Source: Bacteroidales bacterium
GTDB taxonomy: Bacteria; Bacteroidota; Bacteroidia; Bacteroidales; UBA932
Reading direction: 5' to 3'
NCBI GenBank assembly: GCA_017527625.1
Contig: JAFXPV010000116.1
Span: forward strand, 1-38,375
DNA length: 38,375 nt
In this document: positions 6,954 through 15,034 of the stretch, one piece after another
Numbering within the stretch: position 1 is the stretch's first letter
Layout of the letters: the number at the start of each line of letters is the position of its first letter
Translations under genes and position numbers: made by a program
Notes under the pieces: model-generated
What the model was told of the DNA's origin: nothing
Seen by the model: the letters and a program-made list of their open reading frames with translations, nothing else
Database searches by the model: none

Positions 6954-9005
6954 ATGGAAGATAGACACGCACTGTACTTGCAGTTTATCTCACGATTCCC
7001 CTTGAAATCGTTGGAGAATATGACACTAGAACAGTATACTGACCTTCACAGGTCAAACTCTTTCTGCTACTGGATAGAGGTCAAGACAAGATATCTGGGT
7101 AGTATTGCAGGGGGGTCATCCTTCAAGTTCGGTATCTATCGCTATGCGAATAAGCCAAAGAGCCAAAAGATCCAATTTGACGGAAAGTATGCTTGGTACA
7201 AATGGCTGAAAGCAGATACTGCGGAAGGTGCTTTCAAGATTATTCGTAGCGCAATTGTTGAGATAGCTGGAGCTGCGGCAAAGGGAGATTTTTCCACAGT
7301 AGAGAAGAACAATGTTTTCGGCGATGCCGTAAAGTGGAAACTCGCTTTTCTCTATTCCGGCCAACAGATTCTTCCGATTTATGCAAAACGTATTTTGGCA
7401 CCAATTGCAGAGAAAAGCGGTTATACCGATGCAAATAAAGCGTCTGTATATGAGTTAAATAAATATCTCTATGACCTAAAAAGTCCCTCAGAGGACATTT
7501 TCGCATACAGCGATAAGATAGGTGGATGGGGTGATGACAACAATACCGACCCTGACACCCAAGACAACAGTTTTATGGATTCCAATTACTACGACGAAAT
7601 CACAGCAGCTCTTCGTGATAAAAAAAGTATCATTCTTCAAGGCGCTCCTGGAACAGGTAAAACTTACGCTGTTCCGGAAATCGTGGCTCGCTTGTACGAA
7701 TCAGACATCGACTTGTCAGATCGCAGACAGGTAATGGAGGCCTTTGGTCGTTTGGTAGCAGAAAAAAGAGTAGTTTTTACTACCTTCCATCAGTCAATGG
7801 ATTATGAAGACTTCGTTGAGGGGCTCAGCCCGCTCGTAGATGACAATAAGAATGTATACTATGATGTCGTAGATGGCATTTTCAAGACTATATGCAAGGA
7901 TGCAGCAAAGCCCATCATTCAGAACAATAGTATTGATTTGAGCCCCAATGCTACCATCTGGAAAGTCTCGCTTCAGGGAACTTACGAAAACGAGGTTCGC
8001 ACAGAGTGTCTTGAAAATGGTCACATACGCATTGGATGGGATGATTATGGTGAGAATTACGAAGAGCAGTCCTCCTATAAATTCGGTGGAAGGATAGTTT
8101 TAGACGCCTTCTACAAGAAGATGGCAGAAGGAGATATCGTCCTTTCATGCTACACCCATAAGCTCATTGATGCTATTGGTATTGTAGCTGGCGAACCAGA
8201 ATGGCACGACGAGTATGACGGATATAAACGGCTTCGCAAAGTTCGCTGGCTGATCAAAAATATTCGGGAAGATATCTCCGCCATCATGGGCAAAATCATG
8301 ACACTCAGCACCATTTATAAACTGAACGACATCTCAATTGAGTCTGTTCGTGAGATTTTGAAAAAGCATTCGGCTGCTGGATCGGCAACATCCGAAAAGA
8401 ACACTAAACCATATATCATCGTCATCGACGAAATTAACCGCGGTAATGTGTCCAAGATATTTGGTGAACTCATCACCTTGCTTGAGGCAGATAAACGTAG
8501 CGATGGGACTATGCCTCTGACTGTGCGCCTGCCTTATTCCAAGTCTGACTTCACCATTCCTTCCAACCTATATTTGATTGGCACGATGAACACGGCAGAC
8601 AGGAGCCTGAGCCAGTTTGATTACGCTATGCGACGCCGCTTCCGTTTCATTTCAATGGCTTATGGCCTCGTTGAAATAAAACCGATGCCAGGCAAAATAT
8701 TTAAAGAAGATTTATTTGCTATGGTCAGCAAACTGTTTATCGCCAATTATGATCAGTATCTGGAGGATGTGCATATACCGGTGGTACCTGCCGAATGTTT
8801 CTCCCTGGAGTTCAAACCCATCGATCTTTGGATTGGTCCCAGTTACTTCATCACGGACGAAAATAATCCAGATAGCCTTTACAACAACATCTTCTTTGAG
8901 ATTATCCCTACTTTGGAGCATTATCTTGAAGATGGAGTCTTTGTGGACGAAACGCCTGTTAACGCGGTCATCCAGAAACTCAAACAAATTGCCCTCAACG
9001 CTTAA
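6954..9005 (+). CDS. mcrB: McrB-like AAA+ GTPase with EVE/PUA-like insert
   Basis: A 683-residue McrB-type motor that would drive the McrC nuclease in modification-dependent (type IV) restriction. Walker A is GAPGTGKT at 230-237, Walker B IIVIDE at 488-493 followed by INRGN, sensor I is LIGTMNTADRS near 542, and the arginine-rich RRRFRF follows near 560. Residues 1-200 are an N-terminal domain I do not recognise, probably the DNA reader. Walker A and B are about 250 residues apart, against roughly 75 in E. coli McrB. The extra stretch, about 333-470, has the pattern IWKVS, CLENGHIRIGWDDYG, FYKKMAEGDIVLSCY and AIGIVAGEP, which resembles EVE/PUA-type modified-base-binding folds. mcrC begins inside its stop codon (TAATG). 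Confidence 0.92.
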   Translation: MEDRHALYLQFISRFPLKSLENMTLEQYTDLHRSNSFCYWIEVKTRYLGSIAGGSSFKFGIYRYANKPKSQKIQFDGKYAWYKWLKADTAEGAFKIIRSAIVEIAGAAAKGDFSTVEKNNVFGDAVKWKLAFLYSGQQILPIYAKRILAPIAEKSGYTDANKASVYELNKYLYDLKSPSEDIFAYSDKIGGWGDDNNTDPDTQDNSFMDSNYYDEITAALRDKKSIILQGAPGTGKTYAVPEIVARLYESDIDLSDRRQVMEAFGRLVAEKRVVFTTFHQSMDYEDFVEGLSPLVDDNKNVYYDVVDGIFKTICKDAAKPIIQNNSIDLSPNATIWKVSLQGTYENEVRTECLENGHIRIGWDDYGENYEEQSSYKFGGRIVLDAFYKKMAEGDIVLSCYTHKLIDAIGIVAGEPEWHDEYDGYKRLRKVRWLIKNIREDISAIMGKIMTLSTIYKLNDISIESVREILKKHSAAGSATSEKNTKPYIIVIDEINRGNVSKIFGELITLLEADKRSDGTMPLTVRLPYSKSDFTIPSNLYLIGTMNTADRSLSQFDYAMRRRFRFISMAYGLVEIKPMPGKIFKEDLFAMVSKLFIANYDQYLEDVHIPVVPAECFSLEFKPIDLWIGPSYFITDENNPDSLYNNIFFEIIPTLEHYLEDGVFVDETPVNAVIQKLKQIALNA

Positions 9006-10288
9006 TGCGACTTATCAATGTCATAGAGCAGTGTAACTGGAGTCTGGATAATATCTATACTCCGTTGCTTGAGCATACTGACTCGTATGCCCGCAAGATG
9101 CCGGGCAGGGAAGATTCTGATGCTTTCTGCTACTGCATTGATAAACAACCTGATGGCTACTTGATAAAAACCAGCTATTTCGTCGGTATCGATTGGGTGA
9201 CAGATGACCTTGCCGTGCAAGTCAGGCCCAAAGTTGAAGGAGAGAGTGAACACATTGACTATCTCCGGATGCTCACCGAAGCGCTCAAGGAGCCAGAGAA
9301 TACAGAGCACTTGGACGGGCTGCTGCATATCGACTTCAACGCCAAGCCAATTCCGCTAGAAGAGAAGGAAGATATGCTGTCTCCCTTTATTGTCTCCCAG
9401 TTCCTGATGGTGCTGAAGAAAGCCGTTAGGAAAGGCCTCCGGATGTCGTACTATCTGGTTTCTGCAAACCTCAACTCAAAGTTAAAAGGAAAAATTCTGG
9501 TCGGCCAGAATGTATGCAAGAACCTGAGCACTGGCAATAAGATTGACCAATTCTGCCAATATCAGGAATATGGCGTCAACTCGGAGGAGAACAAGATCCT
9601 TAAAAAGGCCCTGTTCCTCTCCAGTCATATTCTCTCTTCCTACCGTGGTGGCCTCGACATCAGCTCTCTCAAGAAAACCATAGCTTATATTTATCCATAC
9701 TTCCGTGGGGTAGGTGATGATTGTGACCTCTCTAAGGTTGACTCCTTCAAGGCAAATCCCATCTTCAAAGATTACTACAAGGCCCTGGAATATGGAATCC
9801 TTATCTTGAAGCGCTCAGCCTATGGTTTCAATCGAACCTCAAAGCATATTGACTCCACACCGCCGTATTGGATTGACATGAGCAAGCTTTTCGAACTATA
9901 TGTTTACCGCGAGCTCCGCAAGCTTTATCCCATACCCGGAGATGTACATTATCACATGCATCTGCGCTGGCGCGAGCTGGATTTCCTGATCAATCCCCAG
10001 AATGGCACCCCTATTGTTGTCGATGCAAAGTACAAACCCCGGTACCATTACTCGGAGCCGGACATCGAAGACATCCGACAAATAGTTGCTTATGCTCGTA
10101 TGACGGGCGTCTATAAGAAGCTTCAGCTGCCAGAAGACAAAATTATTGACTGCCTGATTATTTATGCCAACCAAGCGTGTCCTCCGACCCTTCCGAATAA
10201 ATTAGATAGCATGGAGATGGCCAGTGTCTCTGGCTACTCAAAATTCCATAAAATTGGTATCAGCCTCCCCGTAAGAAGTTTTTGTTAA
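9005..10288 (+). CDS. mcrC: McrC-like nuclease subunit
   Basis: A 427-residue McrC-family protein, the partner that bridges McrB rings and cuts DNA. The N-terminal half contains the segment YFVGIDWVTDDLAVQVRPKV, typical of the McrB-contacting part. The C-terminal nuclease domain has the PD-(D/E)xK pattern RWRELDFLI at about 322-330 and VVDAKYKPRY at about 337-346, so the catalytic Asp, Asp and Lys are all present. The start codon overlaps the mcrB stop by one base, which implies translational coupling and a fixed partner. It is somewhat longer than E. coli McrC (about 350 residues). The family call is strong. The modified base recognised is unknown. Confidence 0.94.
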   Translation: MRLINVIEQCNWSLDNIYTPLLEHTDSYARKMPGREDSDAFCYCIDKQPDGYLIKTSYFVGIDWVTDDLAVQVRPKVEGESEHIDYLRMLTEALKEPENTEHLDGLLHIDFNAKPIPLEEKEDMLSPFIVSQFLMVLKKAVRKGLRMSYYLVSANLNSKLKGKILVGQNVCKNLSTGNKIDQFCQYQEYGVNSEENKILKKALFLSSHILSSYRGGLDISSLKKTIAYIYPYFRGVGDDCDLSKVDSFKANPIFKDYYKALEYGILILKRSAYGFNRTSKHIDSTPPYWIDMSKLFELYVYRELRKLYPIPGDVHYHMHLRWRELDFLINPQNGTPIVVDAKYKPRYHYSEPDIEDIRQIVAYARMTGVYKKLQLPEDKIIDCLIIYANQACPPTLPNKLDSMEMASVSGYSKFHKIGISLPVRSFC

Positions 10289-10589
10289 TTGTGTTGCTCA
10301 TAAACCGGACCATATCAATCCAGTTACTTAGCATGATGCAGTTCTCACCGCAATGTGATTAGAATTATCGACAAGAAAGCCAATTACAAACAATGATTCC
10401 CGTCGAGTTTTTTAAGTTCTTTGACTATGCCGCAAGATAGAGTTTCCATAAATCACAATAGATAATCTTTTGTTCGGCGAGGATAAAGAAAAGTATGAGG
10501 CTATAATGATTGCTATTGGGGAAATGACATTTGCGAAAAGAAGGAATGTGAGCTAAAGCAGAACTTTTTATTTATAATACACGAACAAT
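10289..10589 (+). other. 301-bp spacer with possible small-gene remnants
   Basis: No full gene is visible. A short open frame at 10393-10440 (MIPVEFFKFFDYAAR) and a second at 10452-10556, in another frame, containing DNLLFGEDKEKYEAIMIAIG look like protein sequence and could be pieces of one frameshifted small gene. No terminator hairpin or clear TAnnTTTG promoter was found here. The remnant reading is weak. Confidence 0.25.
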
Positions 10590-11267
10590 ATGCCTGTTGA
10601 CTGGAAAGCTGTAAATGAAAAGCGGATCAGCGAGAAATCGCAGGAGATCCAACTTTATTGTAGCCAGAAGAGGCAAAATATGACTCCAAGGGCTTTTGAA
10701 CTTGCCAGGTTGTTATTGGAAAGGCTTCTGGACAATATTGGGGATAGGACTCCCAATGTTAATTATGCTCTCAAAGCTGTCAGACAAAGTATGTCTACAC
10801 AAGATATTTTCGTAGCTGAATGCGACGGGCAGCAAGCTGAAGCTTTAGCTCGTGGCGTTGTATATAATTATATCGGGGATGACCTCAACCTCTATCCTAT
10901 TACCGCTGAAAAGAAACTGAGTGTTTCAAAAGCGAGAAAGCAGATGGTCTGCGATATTCCAATTGAGGAAATGACAACTAACGATATCATTTATGTTGCT
11001 GCTGCCATTGCGAAAGGTGAGAATTTTTCCAAGCAGACTATGCTTGCTGTTTACGGATGGTTTAAGGAAATTGACCTTGATCCTACTGAAGCGCGAATTT
11101 TCTCGATTCTATTTACTCAAGGAAAGCCAATATCGCTCTCTACATTACCCCAATACAACTTATTCTCATCAAAGTATCGCAGTGCAGCAAAGGCATTGAC
11201 TGAAAAAGGTTATATATGCGAATTACCGGGAGACTTACTCTGTGTCACAGAGACAACTATTGCATAG
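10590..11267 (+). CDS. Unrecognised 225-residue protein next to mcrBC
   Basis: I do not recognise this family. The protein is soluble-looking, with no signal peptide or membrane segment. The first 80 residues are charged and helical (SEKSQEIQLYCSQKRQN). The middle holds an ARGVVYNYIGDDLNLYP segment. The last 70 residues (IFSILFTQGKPISL, YRSAAKALTEKGYICELPG) have the pattern of a winged helix, where a helix-turn-helix is followed by a short beta hairpin. It lies on the same strand as the restriction genes but 301 bases after mcrC, so it may have its own promoter. A regulator or accessory factor of the island would fit its position, but that is inference. Confidence 0.6.
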   Translation: MPVDWKAVNEKRISEKSQEIQLYCSQKRQNMTPRAFELARLLLERLLDNIGDRTPNVNYALKAVRQSMSTQDIFVAECDGQQAEALARGVVYNYIGDDLNLYPITAEKKLSVSKARKQMVCDIPIEEMTTNDIIYVAAAIAKGENFSKQTMLAVYGWFKEIDLDPTEARIFSILFTQGKPISLSTLPQYNLFSSKYRSAAKALTEKGYICELPGDLLCVTETTIA

Positions 11268-11345
11268 CGCCTTCTACCCCATCTCATTATTAAATCATTA
11301 AAGCAATGTCTTCTCAGCCCCTCTGCTCCAAATCAGCGGCGTTAA

Positions 11346-11398
11346 GGACACTGGAGCGAGGGCGAGAGAGCGGATTAGCGGAGCCCGCTGCCCGGTAG
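11346..11398 (+). repeat. 53-bp G+C-rich direct repeat, copy A
   Basis: Shares about 45 of 53 bases with 11669-11721. The common core is AGCGGATTAGCGGAG, followed by CCGC/CCGCT and GCCCGG. The two copies are 323 bp apart in the same orientation, in non-coding sequence. It is probably a dispersed intergenic repeat of this genome. Confidence 0.7.
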
Positions 11399-11436
11399 TA
11401 TAGCCCAGTATTATATTACTGCTCTTGAGACGTAAA

Positions 11437-11461
11437 AAGGATGACCGAATTGGTCATCCTT
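11437..11461. terminator. Perfect 10-bp stem hairpin, possible terminator
   Basis: Arms AAGGATGACC (11437-11446) and GGTCATCCTT (11452-11461) pair perfectly around the loop GAATT. A run of A precedes it, which would be a T run for the opposite strand, so it could end transcription arriving from the fic side. It could also be a plain inverted repeat. Confidence 0.45.
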
Positions 11462-11668
11462 ATACTTGCCCCTGGAATACGCGCTGGATGTTTACCATTC
11501 GGTGAGGCTCGAGGCGGGGGCTTTGCACTTAGCGAAATACCTCATCCATCACGCGGTTTACTTCTTAGCGTAAAAGTAAGATTAATTTTCACATCGTCCA
11601 ACTTTCCTTTGGCGGAAATATCACAAAACGGACACGAACTGCCCCAGGCGCCAGGCCGGTGCAGTAGA

Positions 11669-11721
11669 GGGCACTGGCGCGAGGGCGATAAAGCGGATTA
11701 GCGGAGTCCGCCGCCCGGGAG
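11669..11721 (+). repeat. 53-bp G+C-rich direct repeat, copy B
   Basis: Second copy of the element at 11346-11398. Its 13-base part GATAAAGCGGATT also recurs just after the decayed membrane-protein gene, at about 13776. Confidence 0.7.
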
Positions 11722-11831
11722 CGACGCTGTTTGAGCCACGTTCGGGCCGGACGAAGGCCGGCACGATAAGGGCGAGTTCGTCGCGACAGGCGGACGCAGC
11801 GCGAGCCGCCGCTCGAGCGTTTTCGTGCCCT

Positions 11832-11890
11832 CTGAGCTGCTGGCTGGCGCTGTTTTCTCGTTGTTCGTGGTCTTGATGTCGAAGAATTCG
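11832..11890 (+). pseudogene. Short remnant of membrane-protein gene (left of fic)
   Basis: One frame reads SELLAGAVFSLFVVLMSKNS, which matches the N-terminal segment ACAVFTLFVFLMSRNP of the decayed gene at 13366-13751. The DNA match is about 40 of 54 bases and the protein match is closer still. Only this piece remains. It lies on the other side of fic from its homologue and in the same orientation. Confidence 0.6.
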
Positions 11891-11897
11891 ATTAGCA

Positions 11898-11942
11898 AAT
11901 TAGAGGGAACTCCCTCAAAATTCCCCCTAATTCCCTCTAATT
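11898..11942. repeat. Inverted repeat over the 3' end of fic
   Basis: Arms AATTAGAGGGAA (11898-11909) and TTCCCTCTAATT (11931-11942) pair perfectly, and the right arm covers the fic stop codon. The spacer contains AAAATTCCCCCTAAT, which is repeated in direct orientation at 13306-13320 upstream of fic. Confidence 0.7.
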
Positions 11943-13268
11943 GTTTGTAAGTTCACTGAGAGCCGCATCAAACTCATCAGAGCGCAAATAGCCGATTTTT
12001 CGCTTATTGACAGGGGACTCTTTCATCAAGCCAAGAGCAACCAGATGTTGCAAATCAGTTCTCGCCGTCTTTGGAGAGATATTGAATCTAGTCGTGATCT
12101 CTTTAGCAGTAAAAAAAGATGTCGGTTTGTCTTTGAGAATCTTAATTATCTGGGCCTGACGTTCATTTATGCTTGAGAATCCTCTAAAAGTGTAAAAATC
12201 TTCCTGTTCTTTAATCTTCTTTTGCAAATAGGCTTTTAAATCTTCATATGCCGTCTTCATCGCAACAAGGTTGTAATTAATGAAATAAGAAAGGTCCAAA
12301 CCGTCGTTCTCTGTATAGAGGAAAGATTTCTCATATTGGGATTTGCTTTTATAGATTACACGAGATATAGAAAGATACTCGGTTAGCCAATATCCTTTTT
12401 TCAAGAGATACCAATAAACGAGTGAACGCGCAGTTCTACCATTACCATCAACAAAAGGATGGAAATAAGCAAGCATAAAATGAATGATTATTCCCTTGAC
12501 GATAGGATGAACAAATAGATCCTTGTTGTCGGTATTGGCGAAATCACAAAGTCCTGCCAGTAATCCATTCAATTCAGAATAATCCGGAGGAGTATGTGCT
12601 ATCTCTCCAGTTACTTCATTCATTACATAAATGTCATTATCAGTTCTAATCCTCCCTTCATCATTTGGATTGTCTAGAGTTTTTTGGGAGATTGACTGAT
12701 GAATGCTTTTCAAGGCCTCAACAGAGAACAGCTCATCTTTATGCTCAACAAGATATCTGATAGTGGAGTAATTATTCAGAATCATTTGTTGACTCTTATT
12801 GATTGGCTTAGATTGCTTCCGAAGCATTTCCTTCGCGACCTTCCGAGTTGTTGATGCCCCTTCCATCTGGCTGGAAGCAATAGCCTCTTCCATAATGGAA
12901 CTGATTAAATAAAGATTACTATCCTTTGCCGGAATGATACTCTTCGTCCCAAGGTTACCGCCAAAATTCATATCGAACTCATGAAGTAAGGCTTGCATCT
13001 TACCTGTTATGGTAAAATGAAACAAATACTTCCCAAACCTGATGTTAACTACATTGACTGAACGCCTGAGTTTTGCAGCATGCCATAGAACCTCTGGCTT
13101 AACACCAGATGGAGCCATATACTTTATCTTATCCCAATACAAGTAGCCATCATCAATTTTTGTAAAGAGATCCTTATTGTTGGGATCAATCAAAAGCTTG
13201 ACGGCTGATTGAGTGTTAGAATTATTCAATTTAGGCGCAGATTCAATCATAACTTTTCTTTTTTGCAA
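11937..13268 (-). CDS. Fic-domain protein with N-terminal inhibitory helix and C-terminal winged helix
   Basis: A 443-residue Fic protein, which would transfer AMP (or another nucleotide group) to a protein hydroxyl. The catalytic motif HPFVDGNGRTAR is complete at 270-281, with H270 as base. The inhibitory motif SSQMEG at 132-137 places the blocking glutamate at E136, ahead of the Fic core, so this is a class II, self-inhibited Fic. The C-terminal 75 residues (NERQAQIIKILKD, FTAKEITTRFNISPKTARTD) form a winged helix, so it may bind DNA, perhaps its own promoter, where a 14-bp inverted repeat lies. No separate antitoxin gene adjoins it. The target protein is unknown. A second in-frame ATG at codon 7 is a possible start. 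Confidence 0.9.
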   Translation of the reverse strand: MQKRKVMIESAPKLNNSNTQSAVKLLIDPNNKDLFTKIDDGYLYWDKIKYMAPSGVKPEVLWHAAKLRRSVNVVNIRFGKYLFHFTITGKMQALLHEFDMNFGGNLGTKSIIPAKDSNLYLISSIMEEAIASSQMEGASTTRKVAKEMLRKQSKPINKSQQMILNNYSTIRYLVEHKDELFSVEALKSIHQSISQKTLDNPNDEGRIRTDNDIYVMNEVTGEIAHTPPDYSELNGLLAGLCDFANTDNKDLFVHPIVKGIIIHFMLAYFHPFVDGNGRTARSLVYWYLLKKGYWLTEYLSISRVIYKSKSQYEKSFLYTENDGLDLSYFINYNLVAMKTAYEDLKAYLQKKIKEQEDFYTFRGFSSINERQAQIIKILKDKPTSFFTAKEITTRFNISPKTARTDLQHLVALGLMKESPVNKRKIGYLRSDEFDAALSELTNN

Positions 13269-13287
13269 ATATAATATATTTCCTATA

Positions 13288-13320
13288 ATTAGGGGGAATT
13301 TCCTAAAAATTCCCCCTAAT
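13288..13320. promoter_or_regulatory. 14-bp inverted repeat upstream of fic, likely operator
   Basis: Arms ATTAGGGGGAATTT (13288-13301) and AAATTCCCCCTAAT (13307-13320) pair perfectly around CCTAA. The repeat lies 20 bases upstream of the fic start, in the region shared with the divergent decayed gene. A dyad of this size is a fitting site for a winged-helix dimer, so Fic autoregulation is plausible but not shown. Confidence 0.6.
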
Positions 13321-13338
13321 CCCCCAAATTAATTGTGT

Positions 13339-13346
13339 TATCTTTG
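13339..13346 (+). promoter_or_regulatory. -7 element (TATCTTTG) of the decayed membrane-protein gene
   Basis: TATCTTTG fits the Bacteroidota TAnnTTTG element and lies 19 bases ahead of the ATG at 13366. The expected -33 position falls in the inverted repeat at 13288-13320, so a protein bound there would block it. Confidence 0.55.
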
Positions 13347-13365
13347 TTGCTGCTAAGTAACGAAT

Positions 13366-13751
13366 ATGACTTTCCTTATTGAATCTATCATAGCCTGCGC
13401 GGTTTTCACGTTGTTCGTGTTCCTGATGTCCAGGAATCCGATCAAGACTGTCTTCAACTATCCTCCTGCCATCATTGCGCGTTGCGAGGAGCTCGGTCTG
13501 GTGAATTCTGGCAATAGGCCTGGCGGTGCGGCGTGCTGACGGCTTATGCACTCTGGTGCGTGGTGAACTGGTTCGATGCTTTCGTGCTGGACTGCATATG
13601 GTTCTGCCACGACAAGCATTTCGTGATTCCGGGCACGGAGGATATGGTGGCCGATTACCACGACTACTGGTTCCACATCAAGGGCGGTCTGATCGGGATG
13701 CTGCTGGCCATCCCCGCCGCGCTGATCGCCGGAGTTGTCGTTGTGCTATAG
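13366..13751 (+). pseudogene. Frameshifted small membrane-protein gene
   Basis: The first frame reads MTFLIESIIACAVFTLFVFL, then MSRNPIKTVFNYPPAIIARC, and stops at a TGA after about 55 codons. A second frame, shifted by one, continues from about 13533 with LTAYALWCVVNWFDAFVLDC, then WFCHDKHFVIPGTEDM and a C-terminal hydrophobic helix, ending at 13751. Together they make one small membrane protein with three to four helices, broken by a frameshift and probably a small internal deletion between NYPPAI and the second part. The conserved-looking WFCH and IPGTEDM motifs suggest a real family that I cannot name. A partial copy lies at 11832-11890. Confidence 0.65.
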
Positions 13752-13790
13752 GATATCAGAAGCATTAGATAAAGCGGATTGCAGTCAAAT

Positions 13791-13877
13791 CTCGGGCAAA
13801 TCGCTCCACGCCGGCCTACATTCCTCGACGAGAGCAAAGTCTCCTACCGCTACGAAATCAACGGCATTACTGTGTGA
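13791..13877 (+). pseudogene. Possible C-terminal gene fragment
   Basis: A short open frame ends DESKVSYRYEINGITV before a TGA at 13875-13877. It reads like the end of a folded protein and has no start of its own. It lies between the decayed membrane-protein gene and the acyltransferase promoter. It may be chance sequence. Confidence 0.25.
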
Positions 13878-13913
13878 TTATCCGCCGTAGCGTTGCTGTG
13901 AGAGTTCTTTTTT

Positions 13914-13921
13914 TATCTTTG
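13914..13921 (+). promoter_or_regulatory. -7 element (TATCTTTG) of the acyltransferase gene
   Basis: TATCTTTG matches TAnnTTTG, and a TTG at 13893-13895 lies 18 bases upstream as a -33 element. The start codon is 19 bases downstream, which supports the ATG at 13941. Confidence 0.65.
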
Positions 13922-13940
13922 TGGAACAAAGTATCAAAGA

Positions 13941-15005
13941 ATGACTCAAAAGCAACGCATAGTATTTCTGGACTGGCTGCGTGCAGCAGCGTGTCTGATG
14001 GTAATGTTGTGCCACGCCAGCGAGTGCATCTATTCGGACGATTATTCCTTTTCGTTCCCGTCTGAACTTGCCCGCTGGAGCGTGATGTTCATACAAGGAT
14101 TCGTCCGGCCGGTGGCAGTGCCGCTGTTCCTGATGGCCTCGGCCTATCTGCTCGTACCGGTGAAGACAGGCACAGGGGAATTCTTCAAGAAACGTTTCAC
14201 GCGCGTGGGCATCCCCTTCGTAGTGTTCCTTTTCCTCTACGCCTTCCTGCCCGCAGTATGGGGAGAATTCTCGTGGACCGAAGCCTGGGCGAACGTCAAG
14301 CAGGCCGGCATCAACTTCATTCCCCGCGAATCGCACCTGTGGTTCGTCTATATGATGCTCGGATTGTATCTGGTGATGCCCGTGATTTCGCCGTGGCTGG
14401 CCAAGGCAGGGAAGAAAGAAGAGCGCTTCTTCCTCGGCCTGTGGGCATTCACCCTGTGCTTCTACTGGCTCAGGGATGTCGCAGGGCCGGTTTTCGGTGA
14501 ATGCTGGTGGAATCCCTATCCCCTGTTCTACTATGTTTCCGGCTTCATAGGCTACATAATCCTCGGTCATTATATCCGGACACACCTGCAGTGGTCTGCA
14601 CGGAAGACACTGCTCGTCTGCCTTCCGGTCCTTGCAGTATGCTACGTGTTTGGAATGTGGCAGTTCTACCATCGCAGTTTCCTCGTCGATACGCCTCAGG
14701 AGCTGGAGATGCACTGGCAGAACGACACGATTGTCGCCGGACTTATGAGCGCCTGCCTCTTCCTGATCTTCAGACTGATACAGAAGCCCGGCCGGTGCTA
14801 CGGCCTCGTCCGTAAAATATCCGAAGCGAGCTACGGTATGTACCTGATGCATATGCTGATGCTCCCGGCAATATTCAGACTGCTGAGTCCAATGCTTCCA
14901 GCCCCCCTGGCAATCATACTCACGGCAGCAGCGACCTACATCCTGAGCTACTTCATCACACGCCTGATAGGCAAACTCCCCTTCGGTAAGTATATCGTAG
15001 GCTAA
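13941..15005 (+). CDS. Membrane acyltransferase, acyltransferase-3 family
   Basis: A 354-residue integral membrane protein with about ten hydrophobic helices along its whole length. Near the N terminus it has the family's R-x10-H motif: R14 and H25 in LRAAACLMVMLCH, in the FLDWLRA context typical of the OafA/YrhL family. Such enzymes move acetyl or other acyl groups from the cytoplasm onto surface sugars. There is no C-terminal SGNH domain, so it is the simple form. The substrate cannot be inferred because no glycan operon surrounds it. It stands alone, with its own promoter, 54 bases upstream of the flavin-reductase gene. Confidence 0.9.
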   Translation: MTQKQRIVFLDWLRAAACLMVMLCHASECIYSDDYSFSFPSELARWSVMFIQGFVRPVAVPLFLMASAYLLVPVKTGTGEFFKKRFTRVGIPFVVFLFLYAFLPAVWGEFSWTEAWANVKQAGINFIPRESHLWFVYMMLGLYLVMPVISPWLAKAGKKEERFFLGLWAFTLCFYWLRDVAGPVFGECWWNPYPLFYYVSGFIGYIILGHYIRTHLQWSARKTLLVCLPVLAVCYVFGMWQFYHRSFLVDTPQELEMHWQNDTIVAGLMSACLFLIFRLIQKPGRCYGLVRKISEASYGMYLMHMLMLPAIFRLLSPMLPAPLAIILTAAATYILSYFITRLIGKLPFGKYIVG

Positions 15006-15034
15006 TTATTTTCGGGAAAACAACCGCGTTTTTG

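Larger units (their letters stand above)
11268..11936. other. 669-bp spacer with repeats and a gene remnant
   Basis: No intact gene is seen between the 225-residue gene and fic. The spacer holds a hairpin at 11437-11461, two copies of a 53-bp G+C-rich direct repeat (11346-11398 and 11669-11721), a very G+C-rich stretch at about 11640-11840, and a remnant of a membrane-protein gene at 11832-11890. The base composition changes sharply at several points. It looks like an accumulation of repeat and decayed sequence. Confidence 0.6.

Noticed and set aside
13878..14852. A 324-codon minus-strand open frame opposite the acyltransferase
   Set aside because: It is the antisense of a gene with clear family motifs, and its translation is rich in His, Cys and Arg with no recognisable domain.
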